A stretch of 64,000 nucleotides of DNA from SOKG01 sp964449845 (GTDB taxonomy: Bacteria > Chloroflexota > Dehalococcoidia > SZUA-161). Made by a program: the position numbers and the translations under genes. Below the pieces are notes generated by a model that was not told where the DNA came from, searched no databases, and saw only the letters and a list, made by a program, of their open reading frames with translations. Shown here one piece after another: positions 41,109 to 49,247 of the stretch. The stretch lies in the NCBI GenBank assembly GCA_964449845.1, contig CAYVES010000001.1, forward strand, positions 1-64,000, in the 5' to 3' direction. The first letter of the stretch is position 1. Each line of letters opens with the position of its first letter.

Positions 41109-42473
41109 ATGTCTAGGAAGAACAGTGTATTGGAGCCGAAGTCTGCCATACTCATAGTGGAAGATGATGTCGCCCTGGCGTCAAACTTGCAGGATGTGCT
41201 GGAGAAGGAAGGCTATAGTGCTGCGGTTGCCTATGATGGCCAGACTGCCCTCGCTCTGTGCGCTGAGCAGGTATTTGACCTGGCTCTCATCGACATCAAG
41301 CTGCCTGACGTGTCGGGTGTAGACCTGGTAGAGAAGCTGACCGAACTGTCGCCGCCAACTGAGTATATCATAATGACTGCCTATCCATCGCTGGAAACCG
41401 CTGTTGCAGGTGTAGGGCAAAAGAGAGTAGTGGGCTATGAGACCAAGCCGCTGGATATGGGGCGTCTTGTATCTCTTATCAGGCAGTTCACTGAGCGCAG
41501 GCGGGCCGAGGACCAATTGAAGTTGGAGGCGCAACTTCTGGATAGGGTTTGCGATTCAGTTTTCCTCCATGATTCTGAGGGGAATTGTTTCTACGCAAAT
41601 GAATCGGCGTACAAGTCGCGCGGCTATAGTAAAGACGAGCTGATGGGGATGAACCTTCATGCTCTGGACAGCCCTAAGTATCGCAGGACTATCCAGAAAC
41701 GAGATAAAGACCTAATGAAAAGGGGCGAAGCCGCTTTCGAGTCGGCTCACGTCCGCAAGGACCAGTCCCTAATGCCGGTCGAAGTGCAAGCCCGTATCGT
41801 TGAATCAGGCGGTCGAAAGCTTATCCTCAGCGTTGCCCGTGACATCACCGAGCGTAAGCGGGGGCAAGAAAAACTTCAACAGAGTTACAGGAAGTTGCAA
41901 AGAGCTATGGCGGGAACCACTCTTGCCTTTGAACTGGCCACCGAGATGAGAGACCCATACACATCGGGGCATCAGCGGCGGGCGACCAGGCTTGCCTGTG
42001 CTATCGCCAGTGAGATGGGCGTTTCCAAAGAGCAGATTGAAGGCATCCATATGGCTGGATCTATTCATGATGTGGGGAAGATGTATGTGCCGTCTGAGAT
42101 CCTGGCTAAGCCCGCTCCGTTGACCGAAGCTGAATTCTGTCTGATCAAGGTTCACCCCAAGGCTGGTCACGATATATTGAGGGCAGCGGAAGCTGAATGG
42201 CCAGTTGCCGATATTGTGCTGCAACACCATGAGAGGATGGATGGCTCCGGGTACCCTTCGGGTCTTTCGGGTGAAGATATCCTGCTGGAAGCAAGAATCC
42301 TGGCTGTAGCTGATATTGTTGAGGCTATGTCCTCTCACCGACCTTACCGGCCAGCTTACCCTATAGATAAGGCTCTTTTAGAAATCGTGCAGAAGAAGGA
42401 CGTCCTTTATGATTGCAATGCGGTAGATGCTTGCCTGAGTCTTTTTACCGAGAAAGGCTTCAAGTTCGACTGA
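41109..42473 (+). CDS. Response regulator with REC-PAS-HD-GYP domains
   Basis: From ATG 41109 the protein has 454 residues. The receiver (about 10-125) has VEDDV, IDIKLPD, MTAYP and TKPLD. The PAS module (about 145-255) ends with SVARDITERKRGQEKL. The HD-GYP domain (about 265-450) has HDVGKMYVP and QHHERMDGSGYPSGL with the metal-binding residues in place. Known HD-GYP enzymes hydrolyse c-di-GMP to pGpG or GMP. This is the output of the signalling cluster and the second c-di-GMP enzyme in the window. Confidence 0.92.
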   Translation: MSRKNSVLEPKSAILIVEDDVALASNLQDVLEKEGYSAAVAYDGQTALALCAEQVFDLALIDIKLPDVSGVDLVEKLTELSPPTEYIIMTAYPSLETAVAGVGQKRVVGYETKPLDMGRLVSLIRQFTERRRAEDQLKLEAQLLDRVCDSVFLHDSEGNCFYANESAYKSRGYSKDELMGMNLHALDSPKYRRTIQKRDKDLMKRGEAAFESAHVRKDQSLMPVEVQARIVESGGRKLILSVARDITERKRGQEKLQQSYRKLQRAMAGTTLAFELATEMRDPYTSGHQRRATRLACAIASEMGVSKEQIEGIHMAGSIHDVGKMYVPSEILAKPAPLTEAEFCLIKVHPKAGHDILRAAEAEWPVADIVLQHHERMDGSGYPSGLSGEDILLEARILAVADIVEAMSSHRPYRPAYPIDKALLEIVQKKDVLYDCNAVDACLSLFTEKGFKFD

Positions 42474-42666
42474 GGATAGTCTGCCAGAACCATCACCAGC
42501 GAGTGGGGTTTCCTCAATTCTCACCACCTCCCTTCTCCAAAGTTCCCTTTCACGCAGGCCCGTGTCGGGAGGCCTGCCCTGCGCCAACCCGTCCAGCTTG
42601 ATTCTGATGTCGCTATCTCCCTTGCTCGTGTGATAGAATAGAGCAAGCTGTGGGGCTGATAAATGT

Positions 42667-42676
42667 GGGGGGGGGG
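42667..42676 (+). promoter_or_regulatory. G10 tract at the ribosome-binding site of the methyltransferase gene
   Basis: Ten consecutive G residues lie 5 nt before the ATG at 42682, where the Shine-Dalgarno sequence should be. Such tracts slip readily during replication, so translation may vary in phase. This is inference from one sequence. Confidence 0.45.
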
Positions 42677-42681
42677 CAGAG

Positions 42682-43344
42682 ATGGAATTTAGCGGCGAAC
42701 GCGTCGTGCCGGGTAAGACTCCTCAAGAGATCTACAAAGAGCATATGGACAGGTATATCTTTGCCGCGAGCCTGACGGAGGACAAGGATGTTCTAGATGT
42801 AGCCTGCGGTACCGGTTACGGGGTGGACTGTCTGGTGGAAAATGGGGCGAGGATGGTAACAGGAGTGGACGTATCAATAGAGTCGGTAGATTATGCACAG
42901 GATCGGTTTGGTGATAGTGAAAGGGCGAGCTTTGTATGCGCCGATGGCGTCAAGTTGCCTTTTATTGACCATTCCTTTGATGTCGTGGTCTCTTTTGAGA
43001 CGCTGGAGCATATTAGACCTTACAGGAAGTTTTTGTCTGAGTGCAAGAGGATGCTGAAAGATAACGGTTTGTTAGTTTGTTCAACTCCCAATAGGAGGGT
43101 CTTCTCGCCCTACTTAGCAAGGCCTTTGAATCCCTTTCATGTGAAGGAGTTCTGGCCAGAGGAATTCCGTCGTTTGCTGGGCAGATACTTCGGAGATATC
43201 AGCCTCTACGGACAGTGTGATGTCAACCTGGCTGATAATTCCGTGGAGCGAAACTACGGAGTGCGCGAATTCAAAGACAGTGAGCATACGTCTTCAGGAT
43301 ACATAATTGCTGTGGCTAGAAAGGGAGCCAGGGGTTGTCCTTGA
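42682..43344 (+). CDS. Class I SAM-dependent methyltransferase
   Basis: The 220-residue protein has SAM motif I LDVACGTGYGVDCL, an acidic VDVS after strand 2, ADGVKLPFIDHSFDVVVSFETLEHI (motifs II-III) and LLVCSTPNRRVFSP, typical of Methyltransf_11/UbiG-like enzymes of surface-polysaccharide loci. The start MEFSGERVVPG is characteristic of that group. Its stop overlaps the glycosyltransferase start (TGATG), so both act in one pathway, probably methylation and assembly of a cell-surface glycan. Confidence 0.9.
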   Translation: MEFSGERVVPGKTPQEIYKEHMDRYIFAASLTEDKDVLDVACGTGYGVDCLVENGARMVTGVDVSIESVDYAQDRFGDSERASFVCADGVKLPFIDHSFDVVVSFETLEHIRPYRKFLSECKRMLKDNGLLVCSTPNRRVFSPYLARPLNPFHVKEFWPEEFRRLLGRYFGDISLYGQCDVNLADNSVERNYGVREFKDSEHTSSGYIIAVARKGARGCP

Positions 43345-44261
43345 TGTCACCGCCCAAAGTATCAATCATCCTTGTGAACTGGAATAACTTCGACGACAGT
43401 GTAGAATGCCTGGAGTCTCTCAGGCAAAGGACTTATCCCAATAGTGAGGTGGTGGTGGTGGATAATGGTTCGGAGGGGGGTGATGCCAGGCTCCTGGGGG
43501 AAAGGTTTGGTGACAGCATAAGGTTGATCGAGAATGAAAGGAACTTTGGCTTTGCTAAAGCTTGTAATATAGGAATAGGGGACGCGTTGGATAGGGGGGC
43601 TGATTACATTGTGTTGTTGAACAATGATACCGTGGTTCCCCCCGACTTTCTTGAGGAGGTGGTTGGCGTCGCCCAAAGTGACGGAAAGGTTGGCATTGCT
43701 GGCGGCAAGATCTTCTGTTACGAGTTCCCGCAGCAAATATGGTTTGCCGGCGGCACTATAGACTACCGGACGGGGAACACTCTTATTAGAGGAAGCGGGG
43801 AAGTCGACCGGGGACAGTTCGATGAAAGAATGGAGGTTGATTGGATTTGCTCGTGCTTCATGGTCATCTCGCGTGACTTATTGCGAACTGTAGGTATGCT
43901 TGATGAGAGGTTTTTCTTTGGATGGGAGGACGCAGACCTTTGCGTCAGGGCTGCCAGAAGTGGCTACAAGGTCTTTTACGTTCCCGGGTCCGGAATCTGG
44001 CACAAGGGGTGGGGAGGCAGCAAGAAACAAAGGCTCAAGGGGCAGCCGCTTTATTATGCTGCCAGGGGTCGCTTTATCTTCATCGACAAGCATTTTACCA
44101 AGCTCCAGCTCGTTAGCTCTGGGCTGTATTTCGTCGTCAGGCTTCCCAAGATCGTATGGGATTACTCGCGCATAACTGGACAATGGAAGGCGCCGATATA
44201 TATTTTGCGGGCCGCCTTCGATTACTTGAGGATGAAATGCGGAGGATGGGCGAGGCTATAA
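43344..44261 (+). CDS. Glycosyltransferase family 2
   Basis: From the ATG overlapping the previous stop, the protein has 305 residues. The GT-A fold is shown by VSIILVNWNNFDDSVECLESL, VVVVDNGS, ENERNFGFAKACNIGI and the metal-binding region VLLNNDTVVPPDFLEEVV. The acceptor side has GMLDERFFFGWEDADLCVRA (the ED catalytic pair) and IWHKGWGGS. It resembles rhamnosyltransferase-like GT2 enzymes. The last 60 residues are more hydrophobic and may touch the membrane. Confidence 0.93.
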   Translation: MSPPKVSIILVNWNNFDDSVECLESLRQRTYPNSEVVVVDNGSEGGDARLLGERFGDSIRLIENERNFGFAKACNIGIGDALDRGADYIVLLNNDTVVPPDFLEEVVGVAQSDGKVGIAGGKIFCYEFPQQIWFAGGTIDYRTGNTLIRGSGEVDRGQFDERMEVDWICSCFMVISRDLLRTVGMLDERFFFGWEDADLCVRAARSGYKVFYVPGSGIWHKGWGGSKKQRLKGQPLYYAARGRFIFIDKHFTKLQLVSSGLYFVVRLPKIVWDYSRITGQWKAPIYILRAAFDYLRMKCGGWARL

Positions 44262-44271
44262 CAAACTTTCA

Positions 44272-44330
44272 GTAGCGTCGTCACTCCTGTCACGACGGAG
44301 AATTCGTTGCCACAGGAGTGGCAACGCTAC
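44272..44330. repeat. 59-bp double-hairpin repeat, copy 4 (inverted)
   Basis: Reads gtagcgtcgtcactcctgtc...ggcaacgctac, the reverse orientation of the other four copies. It lies between two convergent genes. Confidence 0.85.
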
Positions 44331-44364
44331 GTTTGCTGAATGCGGAGTACTGATAGCTGACCCC

Positions 44365-46422
44365 TTACTCGATGGCCTCGGCGATTATCTCAGCTACGTC
44401 CATGGCCTTGAGAGTTGTCTCTGCCTCCACCGCCTTGATGGCGTCTTCAAACATCTGAATGCAGAAGGGGCAGGCCGAAGCCAGTACTTCAGCGTTGGTT
44501 TTCAGAGCTTCCTCGGTACGAATCTGATTCATCCGTCTGCCGATCTGCTCTTCCATCCACATTCTACCGCCGCCGCCGCCACAGCAGAAGGCTTTGCTCA
44601 TTCGGTGCTCCATTTCGGCCGGGCTTGCTCCGGTAACTGCTTGCAGGATTTCTCGCGGCTGCTGATATATGTCATTGTACCTGCCGAGGTAGCAGGAGTC
44701 GTGATATGTGATTTTCTTGTCCAGGCTCCTGGCGAGAGGTATTCTGCCCTGTTTGAGCAGGTCGGCGATGAACTCGGTGTGGTGCCAGACCTCAAAATTG
44801 CCGCCGAATTGGGGGTACTCGTTCTTAATTGTGTTGAAGCCATGAGGGCAGGCGGTAACGATCTTCTTTACTCCATAGCCTTTAAGGGTTTCGATGTTCT
44901 GCTGAGCGAGCATTTGGAACAGATATTCGTTACCAATTCTGCGAGCGGGTTCGCCACAGCAACTCTCCTCGGTGCCCAATATGCCGAAGTTGACGCCTGC
45001 TGCCTGGAGCACCTTCGCTACAGCCTTGGCGACGTTCATGTTTCTTTCTTCGAGGGCTGCGGTGCAGCCAACCCAGAAGAGCACGTCCACGTTACTGTCT
45101 TCCGATAGTTGCTTGACATTAAGGCCATCTGCCCAGTCTGTTCTGGTGGCCATGGTGCCTCGCCAGGGGTGTCCCCTCTGTTCCATGCTTCTCAGGGCTC
45201 CCATAGCAGTCTCAGGGAACTGAGTCTGCTCCAGCACCAGATTGCGTCGCATCTCTATTATCTTATTGATAGGCTCGATGAAAACTGGGCACTGTTCCTG
45301 GCAGGCACGGCAAGTGGTGCAGGCCCAAATCTCGTCCTCCAGTATGACGTCTCCAATCATCTGGCGGCCGTTTTCCCCAGGGTTATCGCTAGCTTTGCTG
45401 CCTAAGAGAACAGGCCCCCTTTCACTCAAAAGGGCTTTCAGGTCTTGGATTAGCTTCTTGGGGGAAAGGGGCTTTCCACTGAGATAAGCGGGGCAGTTGT
45501 CCTGGCAGCGGCCGCAACGCGTACAGGAATCCAGGTCTAGCAGATCTTTGAAGGTGAAGTCCTGGATATTGGCGGCGCCGAACGTTTCAGCTTCTTCCAA
45601 CTCAATTGTTCTAAGCGCGCCCTTGGGCATAGTCGTTCTGAAAAACGCATTAACCGGGGCGACAACTATATGGGTCAACTTGGGGAAGGCAAAGGCTATA
45701 TAAACAATCGCCCCAATTATGAGCAGCGAGTGGAACCACCATAGGCCCTGATACCAGCCAAGCAAGTGGCTCCCGCCCTCGAAGGCTCTGGCAAAGCCAT
45801 AGCCAAGAAAGGACCATTGAGCCCATCCCCATATTACATCCGGCGAAGATACAGGTTTTGAAAGTAGCTCGTAGTTGTCCACTGTAGCTACGATGCGAAG
45901 ACCCTCCAGTATGAACCCGGTGACCACAATGATGAATATCAGAGATAGGGCGATGGCATCGGCGGGGATGTTGTCCAGCCTGTCGGGTTTCTGGATATAT
46001 CTCCTTATAGCAGCCAGTACTACACCTATGATGAGCATCACGCCGCCAAGGTCTGCCAGAAAAGAAATGGCCAAATATGTGTTACCGTGCAGAAATTCGA
46101 CGATGTAATGGCTGATTACATCCAGCGCTGTTCCCAGCAGAAGAAGCAAGGCGCCGTAGAACATAAGGGCGTGAATTATACCGGGAAAGGGGTGTGTGAG
46201 AATCTTCCTGTGGATAATGCCGTCGATGGTAGCGCTGTAGATGAAGGCCTTCGTTTTCTTGCCGAGATTGGAAAATGTGTCGTCTCTCTGTCCCAGCTTC
46301 CACAGGCGTGAGCGGCGGTAAAGGGCGTAAACTAAGTATACAACTGAAAGAACGGCCAGAATGTAGATTATCCAGCCGTTCTCTATCTGAAACATTATCT
46401 CACGGAATGCTTCTTCGGGCAT
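44365..46422 (-). CDS. Membrane Fe-S oxidoreductase, ETF:quinone (EMO)-like
   Basis: From ATG 46422 (AAAGGAGGGG upstream) it has 685 residues. The N-terminal 270 residues hold about six membrane helices with several His, like the haem-b subunit NarI. Two [4Fe-4S] motifs follow (CTRCGRCQDNCP and CTTCRACQEQCP), and then two CCG domains (ESCCGEPARR; FCCGGGGGRMWME) as in heterodisulfide-reductase subunit D. This layout matches the membrane oxidoreductases that take electrons from ETF during beta-oxidation and reduce (methyl)menaquinone. No etfAB gene is nearby, but the acyl-CoA cluster at 1-6 kb supports the idea. Confidence 0.88.
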   Translation of the reverse strand: MPEEAFREIMFQIENGWIIYILAVLSVVYLVYALYRRSRLWKLGQRDDTFSNLGKKTKAFIYSATIDGIIHRKILTHPFPGIIHALMFYGALLLLLGTALDVISHYIVEFLHGNTYLAISFLADLGGVMLIIGVVLAAIRRYIQKPDRLDNIPADAIALSLIFIIVVTGFILEGLRIVATVDNYELLSKPVSSPDVIWGWAQWSFLGYGFARAFEGGSHLLGWYQGLWWFHSLLIIGAIVYIAFAFPKLTHIVVAPVNAFFRTTMPKGALRTIELEEAETFGAANIQDFTFKDLLDLDSCTRCGRCQDNCPAYLSGKPLSPKKLIQDLKALLSERGPVLLGSKASDNPGENGRQMIGDVILEDEIWACTTCRACQEQCPVFIEPINKIIEMRRNLVLEQTQFPETAMGALRSMEQRGHPWRGTMATRTDWADGLNVKQLSEDSNVDVLFWVGCTAALEERNMNVAKAVAKVLQAAGVNFGILGTEESCCGEPARRIGNEYLFQMLAQQNIETLKGYGVKKIVTACPHGFNTIKNEYPQFGGNFEVWHHTEFIADLLKQGRIPLARSLDKKITYHDSCYLGRYNDIYQQPREILQAVTGASPAEMEHRMSKAFCCGGGGGRMWMEEQIGRRMNQIRTEEALKTNAEVLASACPFCIQMFEDAIKAVEAETTLKAMDVAEIIAEAIE

Positions 46423-46447
46423 CACCCCTCCTTTAGCTGTCTGGTGA

Positions 46448-46476
46448 ATTCTATCACAAAGTCTTAGCTGTGCCAA
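46448..46476 (-). promoter_or_regulatory. Promoter of the Fe-S oxidoreductase gene
   Basis: On the minus strand TTGGCA and TAGAAT are 17 bp apart, about 25 bp before the start codon. It is a good primary-sigma match. Confidence 0.6.
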
Positions 46477-46523
46477 GCACCTGAATAATGCTCGGAGTTA
46501 GGAGACAATCTGGTGTGGAATGG

Positions 46524-46552
46524 TTGCGCTACCTGTGCTTTGTTGTTAAAAT
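46524..46552 (+). promoter_or_regulatory. Promoter of the DegV-family gene
   Basis: TTGCGC and TAAAAT are 17 bp apart, back to back with the minus-strand promoter. The leader would be about 130 nt. Confidence 0.45.
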
Positions 46553-46684
46553 TGTGCGCAATGGGTGGCGATGGGTCCTCACTCTGGTAATTGGTGCTCA
46601 CACGGGTCCGGGGCCAGTTGGACCCAGTTTTTGTACTGAGGCTCCAGCCCCGGTAGCTGCCGCAAGATTCGGTGCACGGAGGGG

Positions 46685-47563
46685 ATTGTCATCGACCGGG
46701 TTGCTGTCGTCACTGATAGCGTTTCTTGCCTCCCCAGGGATCTGGTGGAGAAATATGATGTCAAGATTGTGCCGATAAGTGTTGTTATCGATGGTCAAGC
46801 TTATCGTGATGGCATCGACATAACTCCAAAAGAGGTTTACCAACTTGTGGCTACCAGTAAGAACCTGCCCGGTACCACATCCCCATCGCCGGGGGATTTC
46901 CTTGAGGCGTACCGCGAGCTCAGCAATAGAGTCAATGGGATTATCTGCATTACCATATGCTCCGACATTAGCATGATGTATGATTCGGCGATGCAGGCAA
47001 AACGGATGGCTGAGGAGGAGATGGCCCACATTGCCATAAATGTGCTCGACTCCAGGACTGCAGGTGGTGCGCAGGGATTTGTGGCGCTGGCAGCGGCCAG
47101 AGCTGCCGCCTCGGGAAAGGACCTAGCTCAAGTGACTCGCGCGGCTGAGCGTATGATATCCAGGGTGAACATGATAGCTGTGCTGGATACCCTCTACTAT
47201 TTGGCGAAGGCTGGTCGTATCCCTAGGGTAGCCGCCTGGGCTGGCTCAATGCTACAAATAAAGCCCATCCTCACCTTCTCCCATGAAGGGATAGGACTGT
47301 TGGAAAGGGCTCGAACCAAGCCCAGGGCGGTGCAGCGTTTACTCGAGATAATGGAAGAGAGAACGGCGGGGAAGCCGGTGCATGTCAACCTGATGCACGC
47401 CAATGTGCCGGATGACGCGGAAGCGCTGAAGGAACGGATAGAGTCTCAATTCGACTGTGCTGAGCTGTTCATAACCGACTTCGCGCCGACGATGGGAGTT
47501 CAGGCTGGTCCTGGCGTGCTTGCTCTTGCCTTCTACAGCGAGGAAGATATCAATGTGGGATGA
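46685..47563 (+). CDS. DegV-family fatty-acid-binding protein with no standard start codon
   Basis: DegV proteins bind a fatty acid, often as FakB partners of the fatty-acid kinase. The conserved N-terminus is encoded (VAVVTDSVSCLPRDLVEKYDVKIVPISVVIDG), with LPGTTSPSPGDF and RTGG-like DSRTAGGAQG later. However, in this frame from the stop at 46637 to the TDS motif there is no ATG, GTG or TTG. The first standard start is GTG 46745, which would remove the TDS strand. GGAGG at 46678 points to ATT 46685 or ATC 46691. The total is about 290 residues, the normal length. It overlaps the next gene by 11 bp. Confidence 0.82.
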   Translation: MVIDRVAVVTDSVSCLPRDLVEKYDVKIVPISVVIDGQAYRDGIDITPKEVYQLVATSKNLPGTTSPSPGDFLEAYRELSNRVNGIICITICSDISMMYDSAMQAKRMAEEEMAHIAINVLDSRTAGGAQGFVALAAARAAASGKDLAQVTRAAERMISRVNMIAVLDTLYYLAKAGRIPRVAAWAGSMLQIKPILTFSHEGIGLLERARTKPRAVQRLLEIMEERTAGKPVHVNLMHANVPDDAEALKERIESQFDCAELFITDFAPTMGVQAGPGVLALAFYSEEDINVG

Positions 47564-48236
47564 ACTGGGGTTGATTGTCGGCTCCTATGTTTTGGGCTCT
47601 TTCCCCTTCATATACCTCCTGGGGAGGCTTCGCGGTGTCGATCTGCGGCAGTATGAGGACATGCACATCGCTCTGTGGCAAGACGTGGGGCGTCTCCCGG
47701 GTTTCATTGGGGTTGTTTTCGATTTTGCCAAGGGAGTGATAGCCGTCGTGGTTGCTCGGGCTGTGGGATTCGAGGACGGTTGGGTTGCCTTCGCTGGGGT
47801 AGCTGCAGTGGTGGGACAGATGTGGCCTGTCTTCATGAAGTTCGATGGGGAGAAGGGCAATAGCACGGGACTGGCTATGTCTGGTGCTCTGGATCCAGCT
47901 TCGATGCTCATTGCTTTGGTGCCAATATCAACGGGATTCTTCGTGAGAACGATCCCTCGGCTTCGGCAGCGAGAACAGTCTTTGGACGAGCGGCTGAAGT
48001 TTGGCGGGCCTCCGAGCCTTAGTTTGCCGCTGGGAATGGCTGCAGGCTTTGCTGTATTGCCCCTGGCTGCCTGGGGGTGGGGTCGGCCTCTGGTAATGAT
48101 CATGGCTTTTGTCGGCCTTTTCCTGCTGATCATGCTGAGAAGGGTAACTGCTGGATTGAGCGAGGAGCTGCGGCAACCCACGGGCAAGAGGAGCATGTTG
48201 CTAAATAAGGCCCTGTTCGATAGAAGTGAGATCTAG
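47553..48236 (+). CDS. PlsY-like glycerol-3-phosphate acyltransferase
   Basis: From ATG 47553, inside the end of the DegV-family gene, the protein has 227 residues with about five membrane helices. It resembles PlsY: GSYVLGSFPFIYLLGRLRGVDLRQ near the N-terminus and KFDGEKGNSTGLAM, which corresponds to the GGKGVAT loop of PlsY but with changed residues. PlsY moves acyl groups from acyl-phosphate to glycerol-3-phosphate. Coupling to a DegV/FakB-like gene fits fatty-acid uptake into lipids. Divergence from the PlsY motifs makes the exact reaction uncertain. Confidence 0.72.
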   Translation: MWDELGLIVGSYVLGSFPFIYLLGRLRGVDLRQYEDMHIALWQDVGRLPGFIGVVFDFAKGVIAVVVARAVGFEDGWVAFAGVAAVVGQMWPVFMKFDGEKGNSTGLAMSGALDPASMLIALVPISTGFFVRTIPRLRQREQSLDERLKFGGPPSLSLPLGMAAGFAVLPLAAWGWGRPLVMIMAFVGLFLLIMLRRVTAGLSEELRQPTGKRSMLLNKALFDRSEI

Positions 48237-48272
48237 GCAGGTATTCAGCTATCAGCACTCAGCATTCAGCAA

Positions 48273-48333
48273 GCGTAGCTTTGCCACTCCTGTGGCAACG
48301 AATTCTTCGTCGTGACAGGTGTCACGACGCTAC
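48273..48333. repeat. 59-bp double-hairpin repeat, copy 5
   Basis: Begins gcgtagctttgccactcctg and ends gtgtcacgacgctac, between the PlsY-like and P-loop kinase genes. Confidence 0.85.
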
Positions 48334-48368
48334 CGAGAGCCGACGGCTGAACGCTTAGGTGTGATGAG

Positions 48369-48959
48369 GTGCAAGACGTAGAAGAAGTCGTCACCGACGT
48401 GCAAAAGCTGAAGCAGGGGCTGAAAGAACTTCCCGAACCGGTGGCTAATCCGATGTTTGTTGTTGTCAGCGGTTTGCCGGGGACGGGCAAGTCCTACTTC
48501 AGTCGTAAGTTACAGGAGCGGCTACCCAGTGTCATCGTGGAAAGCGATGCGCTACGTAAGCGATTGATTCCCTCACCAACCTACAGCGCGCAGGAGAGCC
48601 AGCGTCTATTCAATGCGTGCCATCGCCTCATAGAAGAGCTCCTCAGCAGCGGGATTTCGGTCATCCTCGATGCCACTAACTTGGTGGAGCAATATCGAGA
48701 GCGTCTGTACCATATCTCTCAGCGTCTTCGGGTGAAGCTCATAATCGTCCAGGTGGAAGCGCCTCGGGAACTGGTGCGGCAACGCCTCCAGGGCCGGTCG
48801 AGAGGCGTTGCTCCAGAAGGCAGATCTGACGCGGGTTGGAGTGTCTATCAGAGGATGAGGACGAGGGTGGAGAGGATTCGGCGCAACTACTTCGCTGTTG
48901 ATACCTCGAGGGATATCACCCCAGTCATCGATAAGGTAGTGCGCGAGGCCAAACGGTAG
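48369..48959 (+). CDS. P-loop kinase-like ATPase (AAA_33 type)
   Basis: The 196-residue protein starts at GTG. It has Walker A GLPGTGKSYFSRKL near residues 36-50, the acidic ESDALRKRL typical of polynucleotide-kinase/gluconate-kinase-like P-loop enzymes, ISVILDATNLVEQYRERLY (Walker B-like with DATN) and VEAPRELVRQRLQGR, the arginine lid. Family members phosphorylate small molecules or nucleic-acid ends. The substrate is unknown. It stands alone before the prs promoter. Confidence 0.85.
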   Translation: MQDVEEVVTDVQKLKQGLKELPEPVANPMFVVVSGLPGTGKSYFSRKLQERLPSVIVESDALRKRLIPSPTYSAQESQRLFNACHRLIEELLSSGISVILDATNLVEQYRERLYHISQRLRVKLIIVQVEAPRELVRQRLQGRSRGVAPEGRSDAGWSVYQRMRTRVERIRRNYFAVDTSRDITPVIDKVVREAKR

Positions 48960-49093
48960 ACCCGTGTATGAGCTTCCTATCTGCTGAATCCTCACAAAGT
49001 GCCTCCCTTCTCTGGTCTATCTGACGCCGAGTGGATTTTCTGTTCTGCCACCCTGAACCTTTCCTCTTCGCTGCGCTCCGAGGTTCCGCTTTC

Positions 49094-49139
49094 TGTCATT
49101 CTGAGGGACCCCTTCATCTTCGCAGCGTTCAGAATGACA
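49094..49139. repeat. Palindromic repeat (TGTCATTCTGA family)
   Basis: The ends tgtcattctga and ttcagaatgaca are inverted. It resembles the GTCATTGCGAG-family elements in form but has different arms. Only one clear copy was found. Confidence 0.55.
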
Positions 49140-49172
49140 TAACGGGCTGCTGAACGACCTCGGCAACTTTGA

Positions 49173-49201
49173 TTGCCCCTCAGTTTCTTCTGTGCTATAG
49201 T
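49173..49201 (+). promoter_or_regulatory. Candidate promoter of prs
   Basis: TTGCCC and TATAGT are separated by 17 bp, with the TTG start of prs about 46 bp further on. Confidence 0.45.
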
Positions 49202-49247
49202 TAAGGATTAGGAAAAGGGCACAGAATTACATACAAGGGGGACAGAA

